Assembly (NCBI GenBank): GCA_005777185.1
Contig: SXNL01000035.1
Coordinates: forward strand, 1-43,510
Origin: Myxococcales bacterium
Lineage (GTDB): Bacteria; Myxococcota_A; Polyangia; Polyangiales; Polyangiaceae
Length of the DNA: 43,510 nucleotides
Direction: 5' to 3'
Shown here: positions 34,427 through 42,880 of the stretch, one piece after another
Layout of the letters: each line of letters starts with the position of its first letter
Position numbering within the stretch: the first letter of the stretch is position 1
Notes under the pieces: model-generated
Told to the model about the DNA's origin: nothing
Seen by the model: the letters and a program-made list of their open reading frames with translations, nothing else
Database searches by the model: none
Made by a program: the position numbers and the translations under genes

Positions 34427-35572
34427 ATGGACTTCGCTTTCGCCGAGCACCACGATCTGTTGCGGAAGACGGTGCGCGACTTCGCCCGGGCCGAGGTCGC
34501 GCCCCACGCCCGCGCGTGGGATCACGAGGAGCGCTTCCCGCACGAGATCGTGCCGAAGCTCGCGGCGCTCGGGCTCCTCGGGATCCGCATCCCGGAGGAG
34601 CTCGGAGGCGCGGGGATGGACACCGTCTCCTACGCGATCTGCGTCGAGGAGATCGCCCGGGTCGACGGGTCGCTCGCGCTCACGGTGGCCTCGCACAACG
34701 GCCTCGGCACGGGCCACATCCTCGCGTTCGGGAGCGACGAGCTCAAGCGCAGGTACCTGCCGAAGGCGGCCTCGGGCGAACAGCTCGCGGCCTGGGCGCT
34801 CACGGAGCCGGGGAGCGGGAGCGACTCGGCGGGGCTCCGGACGACGGCGCGCCGCGAGGGCGGTGACTGGATCCTGAACGGCACCAAGATGTTCATCACG
34901 CAGGGCAGCGTTGGCGGCTTCTGCGTCGTCCTGGCGCGCACCAACCCGGAGGTCGCAAGGCACAAGGGGATCACGGCGTTCGTCGTGGACCACGGCACGC
35001 CCGGCTTCACGGCGTCGAAGCACCTCGAGAAGCTCGGCTGTCGCTCGAGCGACACCGTGGAGCTCACGCTCGAGGACGTGCGCATCCCCGACAGCCAGCG
35101 CGTGGGAGAGGTCGACCACGGCTTCACCGATACGATGCGCATCCTCGATCGCGGCCGGGTGTCGATCGCGGCGATGGCGCTCGGCCTCGGGAACGGCGCG
35201 CTCGAGATGGCGCTCGCGTACGCGAAGGACCGCAAGCAGTTCCAGAAGCCGATCGCCGATTTCCAGGCGATCCAGTGGATGCTCGCCGACATGAAGACGC
35301 AGCTCGACGCCGCGAGCCTCCTCACGTACCGCGCCGCGTGGCTCGCCGACCAGGGCCGGCCGTACAGCCAGGAGGCGTCGATGGCCAAGCTCTTCGCGAG
35401 CGAGGCCGCGAGCCGCGCCTGCAACCGGTCGCTGCAGATCCACGGCGGGTACGGTTACACGCGCGAGTTCGCCGTCGAGCGGCACCTCCGCGACGCGAAG
35501 ATCTGCGAGATAGGCGAGGGCACGAGCGAGGTGCAGCGGATCATCATCGCGAAGCACCTCCTCACCCGGTAG
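34427..35572 (+). CDS. Acyl-CoA dehydrogenase
   Basis: The 381-residue flavoprotein catalyses alpha,beta-dehydrogenation of acyl-CoA and passes electrons to ETF. Domain order is as usual: N-terminal helical domain, middle beta domain with WALTEPGSGSDSAG and FITQGS, and C-terminal helical domain ending with YGYTREFAVERHLRDAKI and EIGEGTSEVQ, which contains the catalytic Glu. Length is standard (380 residues). The chain length preferred cannot be judged. No ETF or thiolase gene is adjacent. It precedes the dcw cluster, from which it is separated by about 300 bp. Confidence 0.92.
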   Translation: MDFAFAEHHDLLRKTVRDFARAEVAPHARAWDHEERFPHEIVPKLAALGLLGIRIPEELGGAGMDTVSYAICVEEIARVDGSLALTVASHNGLGTGHILAFGSDELKRRYLPKAASGEQLAAWALTEPGSGSDSAGLRTTARREGGDWILNGTKMFITQGSVGGFCVVLARTNPEVARHKGITAFVVDHGTPGFTASKHLEKLGCRSSDTVELTLEDVRIPDSQRVGEVDHGFTDTMRILDRGRVSIAAMALGLGNGALEMALAYAKDRKQFQKPIADFQAIQWMLADMKTQLDAASLLTYRAAWLADQGRPYSQEASMAKLFASEAASRACNRSLQIHGGYGYTREFAVERHLRDAKICEIGEGTSEVQRIIIAKHLLTR

Positions 35573-35751
35573 GCCGTCGAGCGCTCGCCCGCCCGCCGGT
35601 CGTCGGCGCGGTTGCGCTGGTCGTCGTCGCTTGCGCTCGTCGTCGGCGCGCTGCCTGTCTCCGGCGCGCTGCCCGTCGTCGCTCGCCGCCATTTTGCCGT
35701 CCCCGGCGCCATGCCCTACACTGTCGCCGGATGTAGCTTCTCGATCATTTA
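35573..35751. other. Intergenic region with low-complexity GC repeats
   Basis: The gap of 306 bp between the acyl-CoA dehydrogenase and mraZ starts with about 130 bases of imperfect repeats (e.g. GTCGTCGGCGCG near 35600 and 35640, and two copies of CGGCGCGCTGCC near 35644 and 35662). I see no gene or RNA there. The last 130 bases hold the mraZ promoter and operator, listed separately. Confidence 0.6.
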
Positions 35752-35779
35752 TTGACTTTACGGAACGCACTTTCATAAC
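35752..35779 (+). promoter_or_regulatory. Promoter of the mraZ (dcw) operon
   Basis: TTGACT (35752-35757) and CATAAC (35774-35779) are separated by 16 bases. Each hexamer matches most of the consensus. The surroundings are unusually AT-rich for this genome. Transcription would begin near 35786, just before the MraZ boxes. Confidence 0.55.
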
Positions 35780-35792
35780 CTGCGACCAAGTA

Positions 35793-35818
35793 GTGGGAGA
35801 AAGTGGCAAGAAGTACCA
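35793..35818 (+). promoter_or_regulatory. MraZ operator (three direct repeats)
   Basis: GTGGGA, GTGGCA and GTACCA occur at exact 10-base intervals (35793, 35803, 35813), separated by four-base A/G spacers. MraZ proteins are known to repress their own operon by binding TGGGN repeats spaced 10 bp upstream of mraZ. The array lies between the promoter and the mraZ ATG at 35879. Confidence 0.7.
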
Positions 35819-35878
35819 AACCCGGCCATCTGGGCCCGGCCGGGGGGTTCGTCGTGCCGCTCCTCCTCGCGAGGGTCG

Positions 35879-36322
35879 ATGTTCCGCGGTCGGTACGAGC
35901 ACACGATGGACGCGAAGGGGCGTACGAGCCTCCCGGCGCGATACCGCGACGTGCTCGCCTCGATCGCCGAGCGCCGCGTCATCCTCACGAGCGCGCTCGA
36001 TCCGTGCCTCGTCGCCTACACGTCCGACGAGTGGCGCGCGTTCGAGGAGCGCCTCGCCAAGCTGCCGCAGTTCGATCGCGCGGTGCAGAAGCTGAAGCGC
36101 ATCTACGTGTCGGGCGCGGTCGAGGTCGACGTCGACGAGTCGGGCCGCATCCTGGTTCCGCCGACGCTGCGCGACTACGCCCAGCTCCAGAAGGACGTGC
36201 TCTGGGCGGGGAACGGGCGGTACGCGGAGCTCTGGGACAAGGGCCTGTGGAAGCAGCACTTCGAGACCTCGGAAGAGGAGCGCGGCGACATCGCCCGGCG
36301 CCTCGCGGAGCTGGGGCTGTGA
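35879..36322 (+). CDS. mraZ: Transcriptional regulator MraZ
   Basis: The 147-residue protein is MraZ, a DNA-binding protein with two AbrB-like halves that controls its own dcw operon. Conserved segments are MFRGRYEHTMDAKGRTSLPARYR and, in the second half, VDVDESGRILVPPTLR. The ATG at 35879 follows GAGGGT. Its stop overlaps the rsmH start (GTGA). It is the first gene of a continuous cell-division operon that continues to the window end. Confidence 0.96.
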   Translation: MFRGRYEHTMDAKGRTSLPARYRDVLASIAERRVILTSALDPCLVAYTSDEWRAFEERLAKLPQFDRAVQKLKRIYVSGAVEVDVDESGRILVPPTLRDYAQLQKDVLWAGNGRYAELWDKGLWKQHFETSEEERGDIARRLAELGL

Positions 36323-37389
36323 GCCGTCCTGACGGGAAGCCCCTCTCCGCGCCGGAGCGCCGGACCCGGGTCTGGGATCCGCCCGGGGACGCGACCGAGA
36401 GCGCCGCCCAGCTCGCGCTCCCCGGCATGGCCGAAGAGGTCTCGGGCGAGTGGACGTGGACGGACGATGGAGGCGAGATGGAACCCGCGGACTACGTTCA
36501 CGCCACGGTCATGCGGGGGGAGGTCGTGCAGGCGCTCGCGCCGCGGACCGGGGGCGTGTACGTCGACGCCACCGTGGGGGGCGGCGGCCACAGCGAGGCG
36601 CTGCTCGAGGCCGACCCCTCCGTCCGCGTGATCGCGCTCGACCGGGATGAGGACGCGCTCGAGGCCTCGCGCGCGCGCCTCGCGCGGTTCGCGCCGCGCG
36701 TGGCCTTCGTGCACGCGACCTTCGGGAGCGTCGCGGACGTGCTGCGCGAGCTCGGCGTGGCGACGGTCGCGGGCCTGTGTGCGGATCTCGGGGTCAGCTC
36801 GCCGCAGCTCGACCTCCCCGAGCGTGGCATGAGCTTCCGGCGGGAGGGGCCGATCGACATGCGGATGGACCGGAGCTCGGGCGAGACGGCGCTCGAGCTC
36901 GTGGGTCGTCTCGACGAGCGCGATCTCGCGAACGTGATCTTCCGGTACGGCGACGAGCGGCGATCGAGGCGCATCGCGCGCAGCCTCAAGCGCGCCTACG
37001 GCGAGCACGACCTCCACACGACGCTCGACCTGCGGCGGGCCATCGTGCGCGGCGTCGGCCCGGTGCGGGTCGGCGGCGTGGATCCCGCCACGCGGACCTT
37101 CCAGGCGCTGCGGATCGCCGTGAACCAGGAGCTCGACGAGCTCGAGGCGCTCCTTCGGGCGCTTCCCGGGATCGTCGAGGAGGGCGGCACTGCGGCCGTC
37201 GTGAGCTTCCACTCGCTCGAGGATCGGCTCGTGAAGCATGCCTTCCTCCGTGGCGAGGCCTGGGCGCCTCTGTCCAAGAAGCCCCTCGTCGCCACCGAAG
37301 AGGAGACGGCCCAGAACGTCCGCGCGCGCTCCGCCAAGCTGCGCGCGGCGCGCCGCCTGCCAGAGGGCCCCGGGAGGCCCGCGCGGTGA
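36319..37389 (+). CDS. rsmH: 16S rRNA (cytosine-N4-)-methyltransferase RsmH
   Basis: The 356-residue protein (MraW) methylates N4 of a cytosine in the P-site region of 16S rRNA. Motifs are DATVGGGGHSEALL (SAM binding), LCADLGVSSPQLD, PIDMRMD and VSFHSLEDRLVK. Choosing GTG 36319, which overlaps the mraZ stop (GTGA), gives an N-terminal extension of about 50 residues rich in Pro and acidic residues. ATG 36478 after GGAGG gives the usual length. Third-position GC is high throughout the extension, so it is probably translated. The gene overlaps ftsL by GTGA. Confidence 0.93.
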   Translation: MSRPDGKPLSAPERRTRVWDPPGDATESAAQLALPGMAEEVSGEWTWTDDGGEMEPADYVHATVMRGEVVQALAPRTGGVYVDATVGGGGHSEALLEADPSVRVIALDRDEDALEASRARLARFAPRVAFVHATFGSVADVLRELGVATVAGLCADLGVSSPQLDLPERGMSFRREGPIDMRMDRSSGETALELVGRLDERDLANVIFRYGDERRSRRIARSLKRAYGEHDLHTTLDLRRAIVRGVGPVRVGGVDPATRTFQALRIAVNQELDELEALLRALPGIVEEGGTAAVVSFHSLEDRLVKHAFLRGEAWAPLSKKPLVATEEETAQNVRARSAKLRAARRLPEGPGRPAR

Positions 37390-37724
37390 GCGACAAGGCC
37401 CGCGCGCGCACCTTCCTCGTCACCTGGACGCTCGCCGTCGTCGCGAGCGTGTTCGCGTTCGTGGTGCACCTCGCCCTCCGCGGGAGGACCGTGGCGCTCG
37501 GCTACGAGCTCGGCAAGGCGCGGAGCGAGCAGGCGCGGCTCCGTGAGGTGCGGCGCGTGTTCGAGCTCGAGGCCGCGAGCTACAAGACGCCGGAGCGCGT
37601 CGAGATCGTCGCCCGCACCCTGCTCGGCATGGAGCCAGCCGGTCCCGACCGCATCATCGTCGTCTCGCCGGCGGGCGCGGACGACAAGGAAAGGGAGACC
37701 AAGGTCGGAGCGCTCGCGCCGTGA
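37386..37724 (+). CDS. ftsL: Cell division protein FtsL-like
   Basis: The 112-residue protein lies between rsmH and ftsI, the usual ftsL position. It has one hydrophobic helix (about residues 11-30, FLVTWTLAVVASVFAFVV) and then a charged helical segment (YELGKARSEQARLREVRRVFE) suited to a coiled coil. FtsL scaffolds FtsB, FtsQ and FtsI in the periplasm. Sequence conservation in FtsL is low, so the name depends on size, topology and position. The GTG start at 37386 overlaps the rsmH stop, and its own stop overlaps the ftsI start. Confidence 0.82.
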   Translation: MSDKARARTFLVTWTLAVVASVFAFVVHLALRGRTVALGYELGKARSEQARLREVRRVFELEAASYKTPERVEIVARTLLGMEPAGPDRIIVVSPAGADDKERETKVGALAP

Positions 37725-39799
37725 AGAACCTCGACCCCGCCCGCGCGAAGTGGATCAAGGTCCGCATGGGGATCCTCTCGGGCCTCATGGCGCTGGGCCT
37801 CGGCGGGTTCGTCTCGAGCGCGTACAGGGTGCAGATCGAGGATCATGCGGCATGGAAGGAGACCGCCGAGAACCAGCGCCAGCGGCGCCTCCACATCGAG
37901 CCGAAGCGGGGCACGATCTTCGACCGGAACGGCACCCAGCTCGCCGTGAGCGTGGAGGTCCCGAGCGTATCGTGCGACGTCGCCGAGATGGTGCGCTCCG
38001 CCGACGGAAACGCGGACGCGCAGGCCGCGATCCTCGACGACGCGGCGGCGCGGCTCGGTGCGATCCTCTCGATCGACAAGGCCGAGCTCCGGAAGCGCCT
38101 CGGCCAGAAGCGGCGCTTCGTCTGGCTCAAGCGCCGCATCGGCGCGGAGGAGGCGGCCGCCATCAAGGACATCGGCGACCCCAAGAAGACGAAGCCGGCG
38201 ATCCGCGGCCTGTCGGTCGACGGCGAGGGTCACCGCTACTACCCGGGGCGCGAGATCGCCTCCACGGTGCTCGGCTTCGTCGCGCCCGACGGGCTCGGGA
38301 AGGACGGGCTCGAGCTCTCGCTGGACGACGATCTCCGCGGCCGTGTCGAGGAGGTCAAGGCTCTGCGCGACCGGTCCGGGCGCCTCTTGTTCTCCGAGGG
38401 GACGACCGACGAGTCCGCCCTCGCGGGGCACGACGTCCACCTCACCCTCGACGAGGGCATCCAGCACGTGGTCGAGCGCGAGCTCGACGCGGCGCGCCAT
38501 ACGTACGAGCCGAAGGGAGCGTCCCTCGTGGTGCTCGACCCGATCACGGGAGAGATCCTCGCCCTCGCCTCGTCGCCGGGATTCAACCCGAACGACTACG
38601 GCGACGCCGATCCCGACGCGCGGCGCAACCGCGCGGTCACCGACCGCTTCGAGCCCGGCAGCGTCATGAAGGCGTTCACGGTCTCCGCCGCGCTCGCGGC
38701 CGGCACGCTGAAGCCGACCGACACGATCAACTGCGAGCACGGCACGTTCAAGCTCGGGGGCAACGTGACGATCCACGACACGCACGAGAACGACTGGCTG
38801 TCCCCGACGCAGATCCTCGCGCGGAGCTCGAACATCGGTACCCTCAAGATCGCGCTGAACCTGGGCGAGCCGGCCCTCTACACGGCCTTCCGGCGCTTCG
38901 GCTTCGGCGAGCCCACGGGGCTGCCGCTCCCGGGGGAGGCCGCGGGCGTGCTGCGGCCCAAGGGCCGCCCCTGGTTCGAGGTCGAGACCGCCAACGCGTC
39001 CTTCGGCCAGGGGATCAGCGTGACGACGATCCAGCTCGCCGTGGCGATGGGCGCCATCGCCAACGGGGGCAAGCTCATGGAGCCCATCCTCGTGCGGCGC
39101 GTGACCGATCCGCGCGGGAACGTCGTCCGCGAGAGCGCCCCCCGCGTGCGTCGCGAGGTCATCCCGCCGTCGATCGCGCGCCAGGTGTCCGAGATGCTCA
39201 CGGCCGTCGCCGAGGAGGGCGGCACCGGCGTCGAGGCCGCCGTGGTCGGCTACCGCGTGGCCGGCAAGACGGCCACCGCGCAGAAGGTGGACCCGAAGAC
39301 CGGCAAGTACTCCGAGGACAAGTACACGGCGTCCTTCATGGGCTTCGTCCCGGCCGAGAACCCGCGGATCGTGGTGGTCGCGGTCCTCGACGAGCCTGCG
39401 ATCGGCCGCTACGGCGGCGATCTCGCGGGGCCCCTCTTCCGACGCGTCGCGGAGGCCAGCCTGCGCACGCTCGGGGTGCTGCCGGCCGCGCACGCCGCGA
39501 AGCTCCAGCGGCCGCCCGACAAGGACACGGACGTCGCGACGACGACGCTCGCGGGCTTTGCGCCGAAGGTCGAGAAGGCCGCGCCGGCTCCGCCCCCGAA
39601 GGAGGGGCCCCCGCTCCCGTCGACGGTCAAGGTCCCCGACGCGCTCGGCATGCCCGCCCGGGACGCGGTGCGCGCCGTCGCGGCCGTGGGGCTCGTGCCC
39701 GAGATCGAGGGCTCCGGTCGGCTCGTGCGCCAGAACCCGGGCGCCGGGACGCACGTGCCCAAGGGTTCGAGCGTGCGGCTCGTCTTCGATCCGTCATGA
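37721..39799 (+). CDS. ftsI: Septal peptidoglycan transpeptidase FtsI (PBP3) with PASTA domain
   Basis: The 692-residue class B penicillin-binding protein has one N-terminal membrane helix (about residues 15-34), a dimerisation domain with RGTIFDRNG, and a transpeptidase domain. Active-site motifs are SVMK with nucleophile Ser314, SSN at 369-371, and GKTATAQ at 515-521, where Ala518 replaces the Gly of the normal KTG box. The C-terminal about 60 residues form one PASTA domain after a Pro-rich linker. It crosslinks septal peptidoglycan with FtsW. The GTG start overlaps the ftsL stop; the TGA overlaps the murE ATG. Confidence 0.94.
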   Translation: MKNLDPARAKWIKVRMGILSGLMALGLGGFVSSAYRVQIEDHAAWKETAENQRQRRLHIEPKRGTIFDRNGTQLAVSVEVPSVSCDVAEMVRSADGNADAQAAILDDAAARLGAILSIDKAELRKRLGQKRRFVWLKRRIGAEEAAAIKDIGDPKKTKPAIRGLSVDGEGHRYYPGREIASTVLGFVAPDGLGKDGLELSLDDDLRGRVEEVKALRDRSGRLLFSEGTTDESALAGHDVHLTLDEGIQHVVERELDAARHTYEPKGASLVVLDPITGEILALASSPGFNPNDYGDADPDARRNRAVTDRFEPGSVMKAFTVSAALAAGTLKPTDTINCEHGTFKLGGNVTIHDTHENDWLSPTQILARSSNIGTLKIALNLGEPALYTAFRRFGFGEPTGLPLPGEAAGVLRPKGRPWFEVETANASFGQGISVTTIQLAVAMGAIANGGKLMEPILVRRVTDPRGNVVRESAPRVRREVIPPSIARQVSEMLTAVAEEGGTGVEAAVVGYRVAGKTATAQKVDPKTGKYSEDKYTASFMGFVPAENPRIVVVAVLDEPAIGRYGGDLAGPLFRRVAEASLRTLGVLPAAHAAKLQRPPDKDTDVATTTLAGFAPKVEKAAPAPPPKEGPPLPSTVKVPDALGMPARDAVRAVAAVGLVPEIEGSGRLVRQNPGAGTHVPKGSSVRLVFDPS

Positions 39800-41367
39800 A
39801 CGAAGTGGAGGGCAGCTCCCTCAGCCTCGAGGAGCTCGCCCGCGAGATCCCGGGCGGCGCGGAGATCGCGGGGGACGGGGCCGTCCGCGTGCGCGGCGTT
39901 CACCATGACTCGCGGATCGTCCAGCCAGGCGATCTCTTCGTGGCCCGCCGTGGCGTCACGTCGGACGGGGCTCGCTTCCTGGAGGACGCGGCGGCGCGTG
40001 GAGCGGTGGCCGTCCTGGCGGCGCGGGGGGCCTTCCCGGCGGCGGCCACGGCGCTCTCCGTGCTGTGGGTCGACGACGCGGCGATCGGCCTCGCCCACGC
40101 TGCGGCGGCGATCTGCGGCCACCCGTCGTTCGCGCTCGACGTCGTCGGCGTCACCGGCACGAACGGGAAGACCACCACGACGCACCTCGTCCGCGCCGCG
40201 CTCGACGGCGCGCTCGGCGTCCCTGCGTGCGGCATCATAGGGACGATCGGCAGCTCGTTCGCCGGCGAGGCGGCCCCGCCGTCGGCCTCCCACACCACCC
40301 CGGAGGCGGACGATCTCGCGCGCACCATGGCGTGGATGCGGCGGCGAGGCGCAGGGTACGTCGCGATGGAGGTGTCGTCGCACGCGGTCGCGCTGAAGCG
40401 CGTCCTCGCCGTCCGTTTCCGCGTGGCGGCGTTCACGAACCTCACGCGGGATCACCTGGACTTCCACGGTACGATGGAGGCTTACGCCGACGCGAAGGCG
40501 CGGCTGTTCCTCGACCACGGCCCCGCGGTCGCGGTCGTGAACGTGGCGTCGGACGCGGGGCGGGATCTCGCGACGCGGATCCGCGCGGCCCGCGTGACCC
40601 GGGTGATCTCCGTGACGAGCAGACCCGGCGAGCCTGCGGACGTCGCTCCGATCGACGTGGACTTCGGCGCGCGCGGTCTCGCGGCGACGATCTCGACGCC
40701 CGAAGGCACGGTGTCCTTGCGATCGCGCCTCGTCGGCGCGCACAACCTGGAGAACCTGGTGGTCACGCTCGGGATCGTTCACGCCCTCGAGCTCGACCTG
40801 GGTCGCGCGGTCCGCGCGCTCGCCTCCGAACCGGGGGCGCCCGGGCGTCTCGAGCGGGTCGACGTGGAGGACGACGTGACGGTGCTGGTGGACTACGCGC
40901 ACACCCCGGACGCCCTCGAGCGCGTGCTCGCGTCGGTCCGCGCCTTCGCGCCTGGGCGTGTCGTGTGCGTGTTCGGGTGCGGCGGCGATCGCGACCCCTC
41001 GAAGCGCGCGCCGATGGGGGAGGCCGCGGCGAGGGGATCGGACGTGTGCGTCCTCACGAGCGACAACCCGCGCACCGAGGATCCGCGCGCCATCGCGGAC
41101 GAGGCCGAGGCGGGGATCCGCGCCGCCGGCACGTCGCCCGTGACGTGGTCCGACGTGGGCGCGGGCGCGCGGGGCTTCGTGGTCGAGCTCGATCGCCGTG
41201 CGGCGATCGAGGCGGCGATCGCCTCGGCCCTCCCCGGGGACGTCATCGTACTCGCCGGCAAGGGCCACGAGGACCACCAGATCATCGGGCGCGAGAAGCG
41301 ACCGTTCGACGACCGCGAGGAGGCCCGCCGCGCCCTCGCGAGGCGACGGCGAGCCGTGCCGAGATGA
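39796..41367 (+). CDS. murE: UDP-MurNAc-L-Ala-D-Glu:meso-diaminopimelate ligase MurE
   Basis: The 523-residue ligase adds the third residue of the peptidoglycan stem peptide in the cytosol. The ATP loop GTNGKTTTTH is at about residues 121-130. The carbamylated-Lys region (YADAKARLF) and the EVSSHA and NLTRDHLDFHG segments are conserved. The signature DNPR in TSDNPRTEDP indicates selection of meso-diaminopimelate, as in Gram-negative bacteria. The ATG at 39796 overlaps the ftsI stop (ATGA). It is followed by a 58-bp gap, the largest within the operon. Confidence 0.97.
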   Translation: MNEVEGSSLSLEELAREIPGGAEIAGDGAVRVRGVHHDSRIVQPGDLFVARRGVTSDGARFLEDAAARGAVAVLAARGAFPAAATALSVLWVDDAAIGLAHAAAAICGHPSFALDVVGVTGTNGKTTTTHLVRAALDGALGVPACGIIGTIGSSFAGEAAPPSASHTTPEADDLARTMAWMRRRGAGYVAMEVSSHAVALKRVLAVRFRVAAFTNLTRDHLDFHGTMEAYADAKARLFLDHGPAVAVVNVASDAGRDLATRIRAARVTRVISVTSRPGEPADVAPIDVDFGARGLAATISTPEGTVSLRSRLVGAHNLENLVVTLGIVHALELDLGRAVRALASEPGAPGRLERVDVEDDVTVLVDYAHTPDALERVLASVRAFAPGRVVCVFGCGGDRDPSKRAPMGEAAARGSDVCVLTSDNPRTEDPRAIADEAEAGIRAAGTSPVTWSDVGAGARGFVVELDRRAAIEAAIASALPGDVIVLAGKGHEDHQIIGREKRPFDDREEARRALARRRRAVPR

Positions 41368-41425
41368 CCGCCAGGTCCGCGGCTTTTTTGACAAATCCGA
41401 CACTTTCGGGAAGGAAGGAGGAACC

Positions 41426-42880
41426 GTGCACACGCCGATTCCACCCAACCGCGCCACGTTCACAGCCTGGCAGATCGCCGCGGCGACGGGCGGCCGCGTC
41501 GCGCGGGTCGACGGCGAGGGGGTGGCCGCGACGGGCGTCACCACGGACAGCCGGGCCGTCCGGCCGGGGTGCGCGTTCGTGGCCCTGGCGGGAGAGCGCT
41601 TCGACGGGCACGACTACCTCGAGGACGCCAGCCAGCGTGGCGCCGTTCTCCTCGTGGTGGCGCGGGGCAGGGAGGCCGCGAACACGTCCGCCGACGTCGT
41701 CGAGGTCGACGACACGCTCGAGGCCTGGGGCGCGATGGCCGAGGTCCACGTCCGGGCCTGGAAGCGGGCCCACGGGCGCGCCGTCGTCGGGGTCACCGGC
41801 AGCGCCGGCAAGACGACCACCAAGGAGATCACGGCCGCGCTCCTCGCGACCCACGGCGCCACCCTCGCCACGCCTGGCAACCTCAACAACCGCGTCGGCG
41901 TCCCGGCGGTCGCGCTCCTCCTCGAGCCCGCCCACCGGCACGCGGTCTTCGAGCTCGGGATGAGCGTGCCCGGCGAGATGGCGCGCATCTCCCGGATGGC
42001 CCAGCCCGACGTGGGCGTTCTACTCAACGTGGGCGTTGCGCACGCGGGCGGTGTCGGCGGTGCGCGCTCCGACGTGGGACGCGAGAAGGGCGCGCTCCTC
42101 GCGCAACTCGGACCGGACGGCGTGGCGATCGTGAACGGCGACGACGCCGCCGCGATGGGGCAGGTGGTGCGCTCGGCGGCGCCGATCGTGACGTTCGGCA
42201 AGGCGGAGGGATCCGGCTACCGCCTGCTCTTCCGCGCGGCGGACGGTCAGGGCGGCGCGCTCGTGACCTTCTCTCGCGCGCGTGACATCACGAGCTCGGA
42301 GGTGCGCGTCCCCTTCGTCTCGGAGGCGCAGGCGCTCGACTTCCTGGCCGCGCTCGCCTCGGTCGAGGCGTTGACCGGCAAGCGCATGCTCCGCGAGGCG
42401 GTCGAGGCGGCCCTTGCGGGCCTGCGCTTGCAGGGGCGGATGGACGTCGCCGTGCTCGAGGGCGACGTCGTCCTCGTGGACGACACCTACAACGCGAACC
42501 CGGACAGCATGCGCGCGGCGCTCGCGGCGCTGGCGGAGCTGGGCTCCGGTCGCAGAAAAGTGGCCGTCTTGGGCGAGATGAAGGAGCTTGGCCACGTGTC
42601 CCTCGCCGAGCACGAAATCCTGGGTGATCTCGTGGCCGAGGCCGGGGTGGAGCTCCTCATCGGCTGCGGCGGTGAGCTCGTCGGATCGGCGCTCGAACGG
42701 GCGCGGGCGAGGTCCGTGGAGGTGGTCGCGGCCACGTCGAGCGCCGAGGCCGGGCTGGAGGCCGCCGCCCGGATCAAGGCAGGCGACGTGGTGCTCGTCA
42801 AGGGATCACGCGGGGCGCGCACCGAGGCCGCCGCGCAGGCGATCCGTGCGTCCCGGCCGGTCGTCGGGGCCCCGCGCTGA
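41426..42880 (+). CDS. murF: UDP-MurNAc-tripeptide:D-Ala-D-Ala ligase MurF
   Basis: The 484-residue ligase attaches D-Ala-D-Ala to the MurE product. Motifs are TDSRAVRPG near the start, the ATP loop GVTGSAGKTTTKE, the TPGNLNNRVGVP segment and the DDTYNANPDSM loop. The GTG at 41426 is preceded by AGGAGG. Upstream in the 58-bp gap is a run of six T after a GC-rich stretch; I see no convincing terminator or promoter there. The stop TGA shares its A with the mraY ATG. Confidence 0.96.
   Translation: MHTPIPPNRATFTAWQIAAATGGRVARVDGEGVAATGVTTDSRAVRPGCAFVALAGERFDGHDYLEDASQRGAVLLVVARGREAANTSADVVEVDDTLEAWGAMAEVHVRAWKRAHGRAVVGVTGSAGKTTTKEITAALLATHGATLATPGNLNNRVGVPAVALLLEPAHRHAVFELGMSVPGEMARISRMAQPDVGVLLNVGVAHAGGVGGARSDVGREKGALLAQLGPDGVAIVNGDDAAAMGQVVRSAAPIVTFGKAEGSGYRLLFRAADGQGGALVTFSRARDITSSEVRVPFVSEAQALDFLAALASVEALTGKRMLREAVEAALAGLRLQGRMDVAVLEGDVVLVDDTYNANPDSMRAALAALAELGSGRRKVAVLGEMKELGHVSLAEHEILGDLVAEAGVELLIGCGGELVGSALERARARSVEVVAATSSAEAGLEAAARIKAGDVVLVKGSRGARTEAAAQAIRASRPVVGAPR

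Noticed and set aside
41365-41390. T-run after murE as an intrinsic terminator
   Set aside because: The six T follow GACC-GCCA-GGTC, a 4-bp stem separated by six bases from the T-run; too weak to claim, and it would cut an essential operon.
41388-41416. TTGACA before murF as an internal promoter
   Set aside because: The -35 is perfect, but at 16-18 bases downstream there is only AAGGAA-type sequence belonging to the ribosome-binding site; no -10 element is present.
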